A stretch of 25,826 nt of DNA, taken from an uncultured bacterium (GTDB lineage Bacteria; Patescibacteriota; Minisyncoccia; Phycocordibacterales; UBA5272). Positions 20,209-25,826 of this stretch are shown in pieces. The DNA lies in NCBI GenBank assembly GCA_903834855.1, contig CAILKS010000026.1, positions 1 to 25,826 of the forward strand, given 5' to 3'. How positions within the stretch are numbered: position 1 is the first letter of the stretch; each line of letters starts with the position of its first letter. Under the pieces are notes generated by a model, which had not been told where the DNA came from, made no database searches, and worked only from the letters and a program-made list of their open reading frames with translations. A program made the translations under genes and the position numbers.

Positions 20209-21585
20209 ATGAAAAAGATTATATCAATATTAGGGTTTTTTGGTATTTTAGCGTCCTCTGCAGCCATTGCATCTGCAGCGTACTTTGACCAAACCCCTGT
20301 AGTACAATGCAACACACAAATTACAAGTAATTTACAATCAGGTTCTAGAAACGATGAAGTTTATACACTTCAATCAATGTTAAGTCGTGGTGGATATATG
20401 TATGTACAGCCTAATGGTTACTTTGGCCCATCTACAAAAGCTGCTCTTAAGCGTTTTCAAATAGATAATGCTATTTATCCTACAGGATATGTCGGTCCAG
20501 CTACTCGTAATGCTATAAATGAGAGACTTTGTGATAATGATGTAAGAGGGGAATCAAACTCTTATGACTCATATAGTTATTCATCTTATAATTATTCAAC
20601 CGGTATTACTTATGTAGATAAGTTTGATCCATTTGTACAGGTTGTTTCACCTAATATTGCTAATCCATCTCTATATAATAATCCTCCTACATCAGCTGCA
20701 ATAGCTTATAATGTAGCCCAATCTTCATCTCCAGTTATTAGTGTGTCTTCAAACTCACCAGTTTATAGTAATGTCGTTATCCCAACAAATATTACTCCAG
20801 CAACAACTCAAGTACAAAGTACAAATATAATCTATAGTCCTTATATTGGTTATACTTACGGTATAGTTCCACAATCAGGGGTTCTTACTATAAATACTCC
20901 ATTAACAAACAGTCTTTATAATGAAGGAGATACAGTTAACCTTGCTTGGACTACAAGTAATTTAAACGCACATCAGTATCAAATTCTTCTTGAAAATAAT
21001 TCATCAAGAGTAAGTAAGGTAGTTGCTTTAACTTCTACAAATGCTGCGTCCTTTATTCTTTCAAAAGAAATATTAGATGCTGTTTGTTCAGGAACTTGTG
21101 ATAATAGTAATACTGGATCATTTAGTATTGTTGTAACAACTCCGATTACTGACATAGCAGGGGTTACATCTACTTTCCGTGCTGCTGTTTCCCCAGTTAC
21201 TATTAAGCGTCCATATTATGGAACAGCTAGTGTAAGTATTATGGGAAGTAAGAATCCAGTTAATTCAGCAGAAGTCTTTAAACTTTATGTAAATGTTCCT
21301 ACTGCTAATACTTATAACAATAATTACGCTCAGTACTCATTTAAGATTCGTGCTATCTGCGTAAACAGTGTTCAGGTTAGTATTGCTGGGGTAAATTGTG
21401 GTCAAGATTTCTCAATGCCAATTTATACAAATAATTTCCAAAGAGAAATACCAGCAAAAATCACAAATAACTCTTGGTATAAACAAGATATTATATTTGA
21501 AATAACAGCTGTTAATTCAAATGGAGTATCAGTTGGAACAGCCAGAACTACTGTTACAGTGAATCCAGAACCATACAATTGGTAA
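20209..21585 (+). CDS. Secreted peptidoglycan-binding (PG_binding_1) protein with Ig-like domain
   Basis: 458 residues from ATG 20209 (MKKIISILGFFGILASSAAIASAA, signal peptide about 1-23); a preceding in-frame ATG at 20203 lies upstream of the predicted transcript start. The PG_binding_1 domain at about 40-105 is well formed: LQSGSRNDEVYTLQSMLSRGGYM, PNGYFGPSTKAALKRFQ, YPTGYVGPATRNAINERLC. Then a Ser/Tyr/Asn-rich linker (SYDSYSYSSYNYSTG), and an Ig-like region at about 225-330 (LTINTPLTNSLYNEGDTVNLAWTTSNL). Four Cys are in the second half. Probably secreted and cell-wall bound. GTAC element D starts at its stop codon, as after rpsL, rpsG and fusA, which shows the element is not limited to ribosomal genes. 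Confidence 0.85.
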   Translation: MKKIISILGFFGILASSAAIASAAYFDQTPVVQCNTQITSNLQSGSRNDEVYTLQSMLSRGGYMYVQPNGYFGPSTKAALKRFQIDNAIYPTGYVGPATRNAINERLCDNDVRGESNSYDSYSYSSYNYSTGITYVDKFDPFVQVVSPNIANPSLYNNPPTSAAIAYNVAQSSSPVISVSSNSPVYSNVVIPTNITPATTQVQSTNIIYSPYIGYTYGIVPQSGVLTINTPLTNSLYNEGDTVNLAWTTSNLNAHQYQILLENNSSRVSKVVALTSTNAASFILSKEILDAVCSGTCDNSNTGSFSIVVTTPITDIAGVTSTFRAAVSPVTIKRPYYGTASVSIMGSKNPVNSAEVFKLYVNVPTANTYNNNYAQYSFKIRAICVNSVQVSIAGVNCGQDFSMPIYTNNFQREIPAKITNNSWYKQDIIFEITAVNSNGVSVGTARTTVTVNPEPYNW

Positions 21586-21707
21586 TTTCAAAATAAATTG
21601 GCGCATTACTTCTCCGCTTGCGAATTTTTCTTCGTCAAAGTACTCCTTCGTACATTTCCTTGAAAAATTCCTAGGCTCCTTGTGCTGCATCCAATTTCTT
21701 TTGAAAT
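21585..21707 (+). repeat. GTAC-core long hairpin, copy D
   Basis: Begins at the stop codon of the PG-binding gene. atttcaaaa-aaattgg pairs with ccaattt-ttttgaaat (end 21707); gaatttttc (21622-21630) with gaaaaattc (21662-21670); GTAC at 21640-21643 and 21650-21653 within gtcaaagtac and gtacatttcct. Middle parts of the arms do not pair well. Confidence 0.75.
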
Positions 21708-21710
21708 AAT

Positions 21711-21745
21711 AGCCTGAAGTTTACAGTCTAAAGAAAATATCAATA
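21711..21745 (+). repeat. Heptad array, five units (weaker)
   Basis: agcctga, agtttac, agtctaa, agaaaat, atcaata, between GTAC element D and the hairpin at 21745. The heptad phase is visible but degenerate. Confidence 0.45.
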
Positions 21746-21777
21746 CAAAAAGTGGCGCCGTAGGCGCCACTTTTTGT
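21745..21777 (+). terminator. Palindrome terminator with GTA triloop
   Basis: acaaaaagtggcgcc (21745-21759), loop gta, ggcgccactttttgt (21763-21777). Perfect 15 bp, T-run on both strands. Confidence 0.8.
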
Positions 21778-21840
21778 GTTAGTTTCTATTCTTTATAAAG
21801 AAAAAGCCTTATTTTATAAGGAATTAATACAAAATTTAGC

Positions 21841-21869
21841 TTGACAGACTATGTTATTTATGATATAAT
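21841..21869 (+). promoter_or_regulatory. Consensus sigma-70 promoter of the RTX-like gene
   Basis: TTGACA at 21841-21846, 17-base spacer, TATAAT at 21864-21869: a perfect match to the general bacterial consensus. Start near 21876, 58-nt leader. No other promoter in the window is this canonical. Confidence 0.8.
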
Positions 21870-21933
21870 ATCAAATGGATGTGTATCCTGTCTAACGAAT
21901 ATCTCGTTGGGCAAAAATTGTTGGAGAAAAAGC

Positions 21934-22692
21934 ATGAGCATAAATCGTAGCCATAACGGCGCGTCAATCGAAGGCCCGGGAAGAATTTTTTGGAATAACA
22001 ACGGCATGGTCATTGTGACCCTTGGCCAAGCTTTGGTCACTGGTTCCGATGAGAACACGATACTGCGGTGTTTGAGTCGTGGTGATGTTACTTTTGTTGC
22101 CGGTGATGGAAATAACATCGCCAATGGCAACGTCGGTAACGACATTTTCCTTGGCGGTGCCGGCTATAACCGTTTTTACGGCGGTGCCGGAGACGATATC
22201 CTAGATGGTGGTAGCTGGATCAACACCCTAGAGGGTGAAGATGGAAGTGACACCATCTTTTTTGGTCAGAATGACCAAAGTGGTGGGGGAGCTGGTGCCG
22301 ACAGCTTCGTCTTCGTGTCAAAAGAAGACACGGGTAACGTCTCCTACGGTGACGTCTACAATGGTCAACAATTCGCGTTCATCCGTGACCTCAACTTCAA
22401 AGAGGGGGATGTGCTCGATCTGAGCATGACGAAGTTCCTCCACAGTGACATGAAGGTCGTGGACAATGCCTTGATGGTCTTTGGGCCAGATGGTATTCTC
22501 CAGATCGAAGGCGTCGGCCATGAGATCACCATGGCCGGTGGCATCGATGCTGCCATCAAGGCTGGCGGTCTCATGGTCTATGATCAATGGGATGTCATGA
22601 CCCCGTTTGGGGTCAGCCCAGAAGAGCTGGTCCTGATCGGCGTCGAACCGCCATCTCTCCCTGGCTTCACAATGCCAGCAGTGAAGGGTTAA
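21934..22692 (+). CDS. RTX-like protein with glycine-rich calcium-binding nonapeptide repeats
   Basis: 252 residues from ATG 21934, chosen because GGAG at 21923-21926 is seven bases upstream; the frame extends back to 21841 but that would overlap the promoter. Nonapeptide repeats of the RTX type (GGxGxDxUx) run from about 64 to 127: GNVGNDIFL, GGAGYNRFY, GGAGDDILD, GGSWINTLE, GEDGSDTIF, GGAGADSFVF. These normally form a calcium-stabilised beta-roll in secreted proteins. After it comes IRDLNFKEGDVLDLS, which resembles the serralysin-type C-terminal domain. No signal peptide; RTX proteins usually leave by type I secretion, for which no genes are seen here. No protease domain is present. GC is clearly higher than in neighbours, and the gene has a Shine-Dalgarno and a perfect promoter, so it is probably a recent acquisition. 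Confidence 0.75.
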   Translation: MSINRSHNGASIEGPGRIFWNNNGMVIVTLGQALVTGSDENTILRCLSRGDVTFVAGDGNNIANGNVGNDIFLGGAGYNRFYGGAGDDILDGGSWINTLEGEDGSDTIFFGQNDQSGGGAGADSFVFVSKEDTGNVSYGDVYNGQQFAFIRDLNFKEGDVLDLSMTKFLHSDMKVVDNALMVFGPDGILQIEGVGHEITMAGGIDAAIKAGGLMVYDQWDVMTPFGVSPEELVLIGVEPPSLPGFTMPAVKG

Positions 22693-22719
22693 AAGAGCCC
22701 TTGTCCAACCACCCCGCAG

Positions 22720-22752
22720 AACCACCCGGCTCTGTTTGGGTGGTTTTGTTTT
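22720..22752 (+). terminator. Terminator of the RTX-like gene
   Basis: aaccaccc (22720-22727) with gggtggtt (22738-22745), 10-base loop, then ttgtttttt. Confidence 0.85.
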
Positions 22753-22779
22753 TTATATGAAATACCCGCTTCTGTATTT

Positions 22780-22814
22780 AGCTGCATCCTACAAGCTACT
22801 AGCTAAAAGCTGTC
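22780..22814 (+). repeat. Heptad array, five units
   Basis: agctgca, tcctaca, agctact, agctaaa, agctgtc. It directly follows a 6-bp stem, aaatac (22760-22765) with gtattt (22774-22779). It resembles the array at 5553 and both lead into ttttgtgttag. Confidence 0.65.
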
Positions 22815-22828
22815 TTTTGTGTTAGTAT
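22800..22828 (+). promoter_or_regulatory. Candidate rpsN promoter
   Basis: TAGTAT at 22823-22828 in ttttgtgtTAGTATt, as at tuf. The -35 position (22800-22805) holds TAGCTA, a poor match. Confidence 0.45.
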
Positions 22829-22834
22829 TACTGA

Positions 22835-22974
22835 GCTGTCTTGTAATCCGTGTTTCTCCGCAAGTTTTAGGAAAAAACCTTAAATTTACGCAAATACACG
22901 TGATATTCAAACAGAGAAACTGGACTTTTTAACCAGTATCTATTTCGGTATCTATTAATTAGTTATTATTACAA
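22835..22974 (+). promoter_or_regulatory. Structured leader before rpsN
   Basis: gtttctc (22852-22858) pairs with gagaaac (22914-22920), actgg (22919-22923) with ccagt (22933-22937), so the two compete at the join. A 9-base direct repeat gtatctatt is at 22936 and 22948. About 140 nt leader for the second half of the spc cluster; could be a ribosomal-protein binding site, but this is not established. Confidence 0.3.
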
Positions 22975-23160
22975 ATGGCAAAAACATCAACTATTGCACG
23001 AAGCAATAAGACGCCAAAATTCAGCACTCGTAAAGTTTCTCGTTGCTTTAAATGTGGTCGAAAGCACGGCTTTATGCGTGATTTTGGGCTATGTCGTATC
23101 TGCTTTCGTGAGCTTGCAAATGAAGGTATGATCCCGGGTATTACAAAGTCTTCTTGGTAG
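22975..23160 (+). CDS. rpsN: 30S ribosomal protein S14, zinc-binding type (uS14)
   Basis: 61 residues, the short C+ form. Cys at 24, 27, 40 and 43 (CFKCGRKHGFMRDFGLCRICFRELANEGMIPGITKSSW) make the zinc knuckle. MAKTSTIARSNKTPKFSTRKVSRC is typical. Component of the 30S head. It normally follows rplE directly; here it starts a new transcription unit after 4.85 kb of inserted DNA. No Shine-Dalgarno (attattacaaATG). Confidence 0.96.
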   Translation: MAKTSTIARSNKTPKFSTRKVSRCFKCGRKHGFMRDFGLCRICFRELANEGMIPGITKSSW

Positions 23161-23194
23161 TCAAATATCAAGCTCACTATAGATAAAAAACATT

Positions 23195-23578
23195 ATGGAC
23201 ACTCTAGCAAACATGTTAAACGGGATTAAAAATGCTGGTCTTGTAAAAAAGACAAGCGTTACCCTTCCTCATTCAAAAATGAAAGGGGCGGTTCTTGAAT
23301 TACTTAAAAAAGAAGGATATATCAAAACTTTCATCGTATCAGAAGGCGTCAAGCCAACTGTAGAAGTTGTTTTGGAATATAAAGATAAAAGTCCACGTAT
23401 AAATGGCGTGGAAAGAGTATCAAAGCCTTCAAAGCGTGTTTATACAGGTGTAAAAGATATTACAGCTGTTAAATACGGTCACGGTACTGTGGTGCTTTCA
23501 ACACCAAAAGGTATTATTACAGGAAAAGAAGCCCGCAAGGAAATGGTCGGCGGCGAAATATTATTTAAAATCTGGTAA
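23195..23578 (+). CDS. rpsH: 30S ribosomal protein S8 (uS8)
   Basis: 127 residues. Binds helix 21 of 16S rRNA; in E. coli it also represses the spc operon. MDTLANMLNGIKNAGLVKKTSVTLPHSKMKGAVLELLKKEGYIKTF and the C-terminal PSKRVYTGVKDITAVKYGHGTVVLSTPKGIITGKEARKEMVGGEILFKIW, including the GTVVLSTxxGxxTxxEAR motif, are standard. No Shine-Dalgarno. Ten bases before rplF. Confidence 0.96.
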   Translation: MDTLANMLNGIKNAGLVKKTSVTLPHSKMKGAVLELLKKEGYIKTFIVSEGVKPTVEVVLEYKDKSPRINGVERVSKPSKRVYTGVKDITAVKYGHGTVVLSTPKGIITGKEARKEMVGGEILFKIW

Positions 23579-23588
23579 CAACAAACGT

Positions 23589-24122
23589 ATGAGCAGAATA
23601 GGAAAACAACAATTGAGTATTCCAGCAGGTGTCGAAGTAACTTTCGATGCCCATGCTGTACGTGTAAAAGGTCCGAAAGGGGAACTCGTAAGAGATCTTC
23701 GCGATGAAATTGTTTTCAAAACTGAAAACAATATAATCACTTCAGAGCCTCGTCGTAATGACAAATTTTCTCGTTCACTTTGGGGAACATATATGTCTCA
23801 TATTCAAAATATGATACAAGGTGTGGTTACTCCATTTGAAAAGAAGCTTTTAGTAGAAGGAGTTGGATTCAAGTGGGATGTTAAGGGAAGTGATTTAAAT
23901 CTTTCTCTTGGATTTTCTCACCCAGTAATTATGAAAATTCCAGAAGGAGTAACTGTAACTGCAGAAAAGAATACACTTACTATTTCTAGTATTGATAAAG
24001 AGGCTGTCGGACTCTTTGCAAACCAAGTTCGTCAGATGAAGAAACCTGAACCATATAAGGGTAAGGGTATTCGTTATAGTGATGAAGTTGTGCGCCGTAA
24101 GCAAGGTAAGAAGTCTGCATAA
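23589..24122 (+). CDS. rplF: 50S ribosomal protein L6 (uL6)
   Basis: 177 residues. MSRIGKQQLSIPAGVEVTFDAHAVRVKGPKGEL is the family start; then SRSLWGTYMSHIQNMIQGVVTPFEKKLLVEGVGFKWDVKGSDLNLSLGFSHPVIMKIPEGVTV and the C-terminal KKPEPYKGKGIRYSDEVVRRKQGKKSA. Near the sarcin-ricin loop and factor-binding site. No Shine-Dalgarno. Confidence 0.96.
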   Translation: MSRIGKQQLSIPAGVEVTFDAHAVRVKGPKGELVRDLRDEIVFKTENNIITSEPRRNDKFSRSLWGTYMSHIQNMIQGVVTPFEKKLLVEGVGFKWDVKGSDLNLSLGFSHPVIMKIPEGVTVTAEKNTLTISSIDKEAVGLFANQVRQMKKPEPYKGKGIRYSDEVVRRKQGKKSA

Positions 24123-24136
24123 TCTGTAATAAATAT

Positions 24137-24487
24137 ATGAAAACAAACATTAAAGCAGAAAAAAGAGAGCGTCTTCACAAAAAAATTCGTTCTCGAGTAA
24201 CAGGGACAGCGGAAACTCCAAGATTGGCAGTCTTTCGTTCAAACCGTTATATGTATGCACAACTTATCGATGACGTGAAAGGTGTAACTTTAGCATCAGC
24301 ATCTGATCTTGGTTTGAATGACAAGATGACAAAATTAGCTCGCGCAACGAAAGTTGGTGAAAAGCTTGCTATTGCTGCAAAAGATAAAAAAATTACTACG
24401 GTCGTTTTTGATCGTGGCGGGTTCTCGTACCGTGGTCGAGTACAGGCATTAGCTGATGGAGCAAGATCAGCAGGTCTTGTTTTCTAA
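24137..24487 (+). CDS. rplR: 50S ribosomal protein L18 (uL18)
   Basis: 116 residues. Binds 5S rRNA with L5. RERLHKKIRSRVTGTAETPRLAVFRSNRYMYAQLIDDVKGVTLASASD and GEKLAIAAKDKKITTVVFDRGGFSYRGRVQALADGARSAGLVF match the family. No Shine-Dalgarno; fourteen bases after rplF. Confidence 0.96.
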   Translation: MKTNIKAEKRERLHKKIRSRVTGTAETPRLAVFRSNRYMYAQLIDDVKGVTLASASDLGLNDKMTKLARATKVGEKLAIAAKDKKITTVVFDRGGFSYRGRVQALADGARSAGLVF

Positions 24488-24503
24488 GTCTATTCTAAAA
24501 TAT

Positions 24504-25259
24504 ATGTCAGAAGAAATTAAAACAACAGAAGAAATAGTAGAAGTTATACCAGAAGCAATGCCTGTAGTTGATACTCCAGTAATAGCTGAGGTAATAGCAG
24601 AAGCTGTTCCTGTAAAGGTTGCAACAGTTGCAACAGGGAATGTTGCAGTTGCTCATGAAAGAGTTGAACGCGGTGCTGATCGTGGTGCTCGTGGTGGAAA
24701 TAAAGGAGGTCGCCCAGGTGGAAGACAAGGAGGTCGCCCACGTGCTCCACGTGAGAAGCCAGAATTTGATAGTAAAACTATCAGTATTCGTCGTGTGACT
24801 CGTGTGGTTTCTGGTGGTCGTCGTTTCTCTCTATCTGTAGCTCTTGTTGCAGGGGATAGAAATGGTCGTATCGGACTAGGAACAGGGAAAGCGCTTGATA
24901 CTCAAGTTGCAATTGAAAAAGCATTAAAGGCAGCAAAGAAAAACATGATGACTCTACGTCTTACAAAGAATAAGTCATTACTTCACGATGTAACTGCAAA
25001 GTTTAAATCAGCTGAAGTGATGATTATGCCTAACAAAGGACGTGGACTAATCGCTGGATCTTCAGCTCGCCCAATTCTAGCTCTTGCTGGATTAACAGAT
25101 GTAACTGCAAAGTTTTATTCTGGAACAAAGAATAAGCTAAACAATGCACGTGCAACAATGAAAGCATTAGAAACTCTTGCATATCGTCACGGTGATGCAC
25201 CAGTTGCAGCTACAAAAGTACCTGAAGCTGTTGTAGAAGTAGTAACAGAAATTAAATAA
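24504..25259 (+). CDS. rpsE: 30S ribosomal protein S5 (uS5)
   Basis: 251 residues from ATG 24504 (MSEEIKTTEEIVEV); the frame is open to 24456 but that overlaps the end of rplR. An extension of about 80 residues, first Val/Glu-rich then Gly/Arg-rich (GADRGARGGNKGGRPGGRQGG), precedes the core: KTISIRRVTRVVSGGRRFSLSVALVAGDRNGRIGLGTGKALDTQVAIEKALKAAKKNM (double-stranded RNA-binding fold) and the C-terminal GLIAGSSARPILALAGLTDVTAKFYSGTKNKLNNARATMKAL. Needed for decoding accuracy. rpmD (uL30) would normally come next; instead rplO starts after six bases. Confidence 0.96.
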   Translation: MSEEIKTTEEIVEVIPEAMPVVDTPVIAEVIAEAVPVKVATVATGNVAVAHERVERGADRGARGGNKGGRPGGRQGGRPRAPREKPEFDSKTISIRRVTRVVSGGRRFSLSVALVAGDRNGRIGLGTGKALDTQVAIEKALKAAKKNMMTLRLTKNKSLLHDVTAKFKSAEVMIMPNKGRGLIAGSSARPILALAGLTDVTAKFYSGTKNKLNNARATMKALETLAYRHGDAPVAATKVPEAVVEVVTEIK

Positions 25260-25265
25260 ACAACT

Positions 25266-25820
25266 ATGCAAATACACGAAATAAGACGCGAACACGCGCA
25301 TAAGAAAAGTAAATTAGTTGGTCGTGGTGGAACACGTGGAAAGACTTCCGGAAAAGGAGGAAAAGGACAGACCGCTCGTGCTGGACACCGTGTTCGTCCT
25401 GCAATGAGAGATATCATTAAGAAACTTCCAAAATTGAGAGGTCATGGAAAGAATCGTTCAGTTTCAGTATTTTATCGTGGCCCAGAAGCAGTAGTTAATG
25501 TTAATGCTTTGAATGTATTTAAGGCAGGGGACATTGTTACTCCAACATCATTACTTGCAAAAGGTTTGATTCCTAACGTTTTCGGAAAGTTTCCAAAGGT
25601 TAAAATCTTAGGAACTGGTGAAATAACAATCAATGTAAAAGTTGAAGGTTGTGCTGTATCTGATACTGCAAAAGATAAAATTGAAAAAGCTGGAGGTGAA
25701 GTTGTAACTTTGGTTATGACAACTGAGCACTCAATCGGTCAGAAAGCTAAGTCAGATGCTAAGAAATTAGCAAAGACAGAAAAAGCTGCCGCTAAGAAGG
25801 CTCCTTCAAAGAAGAAGTAA
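25266..25820 (+). CDS. rplO: 50S ribosomal protein L15 (uL15)
   Basis: 184 residues, somewhat longer than usual (about 145). The usual start is modified (MQIHEIRREHAHKKSKLVGRGGTRGKTSGKGGKGQTARAG, where family members have RVGRGxGSGxGKTSGRGxKGQxAR); then RGPEAVVNVNALNVFKAGDIVTPTSLLAKGLIPNVFGKFPKVKILGTGEI and the terminal Lys/Ala tail. The extra length is in this basic tail. secY normally follows, but the window ends six bases after the stop codon. Confidence 0.95.
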   Translation: MQIHEIRREHAHKKSKLVGRGGTRGKTSGKGGKGQTARAGHRVRPAMRDIIKKLPKLRGHGKNRSVSVFYRGPEAVVNVNALNVFKAGDIVTPTSLLAKGLIPNVFGKFPKVKILGTGEITINVKVEGCAVSDTAKDKIEKAGGEVVTLVMTTEHSIGQKAKSDAKKLAKTEKAAAKKAPSKKK

Positions 25821-25826
25821 CAGCTA

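Noticed and set aside
22318..22725. 135-codon minus-strand frame over the RTX-like gene
   Set aside because: Could look like a gene in GC-richer DNA, but has no RBS or known domain, while the plus-strand frame has promoter, RBS and RTX repeats.

Overview
The window is AT-rich and carries the str, S10 and spc ribosomal-protein clusters of what looks like a Patescibacteria (Candidate Phyla Radiation) genome, probably Parcubacteria-like. This is inference from content: no rpmD (uL30) between rpsE and rplO, no rpmC (uL29) between rplP and rpsQ, a zinc-type S14, small CPR-style hypothetical membrane proteins, several secreted PG_binding_1 proteins, and translation starts with no Shine-Dalgarno sequence.

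Layout: 1-341 holds a C-terminal remnant of a site-2-protease-like gene; 396-869 is a one-TM hypothetical. The str part follows but is broken up: rpsL (1053-1493), a 943-aa secreted peptidoglycan-binding protein (1777-4608), rpsG (4845-5315), fusA (5727-7871), a DUF378-like membrane gene on the minus strand (8172-8375), a second PG-binding protein (8578-9687), an MGMT-family alkyltransferase-like gene (9691-10023) and tuf (10323-11516). The S10/spc part then runs rpsJ-rplC-rplD-rplW-rplB-rpsS-rplV-rpsC-rplP-rpsQ-rplN-rplX-rplE (11555-18127). A 4.85-kb block with four non-ribosomal genes (a membrane zinc-ribbon protein, an 87-aa orphan, a third PG-binding protein and an RTX-like protein) separates rplE from rpsN. 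The spc cluster resumes with rpsN-rpsH-rplF-rplR-rpsE-rplO (22975-25820). No rRNA, tRNA or CRISPR array was seen.

The intergenic DNA is the most unusual part. (1) Four long imperfect hairpins of about 125 bp, each starting at the stop codon of a gene (rpsL, rpsG, fusA and the PG-binding gene at 20209), share a central GTAC...GTAC core although their arms differ. (2) About 14 arrays of degenerate 7-bp repeats, often exactly five units (35 bp), read outward from short palindromes. (3) Five perfect palindromes have GNA (GAA/GTA) triloops on one strand. (4) Two nested hairpins share a 37-nt core, have different outer stems and show one covarying base pair. (5) Promoters have a regular TTGNNN-N17-TAGTAT form; ribosomal genes tend to have 60-180 nt leaders, while several secreted or membrane genes appear leaderless.

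Two genes (19782-20045 and 21934-22692) differ from the rest in having strong Shine-Dalgarno sites and higher GC, which suggests recent transfer or an assembly problem.
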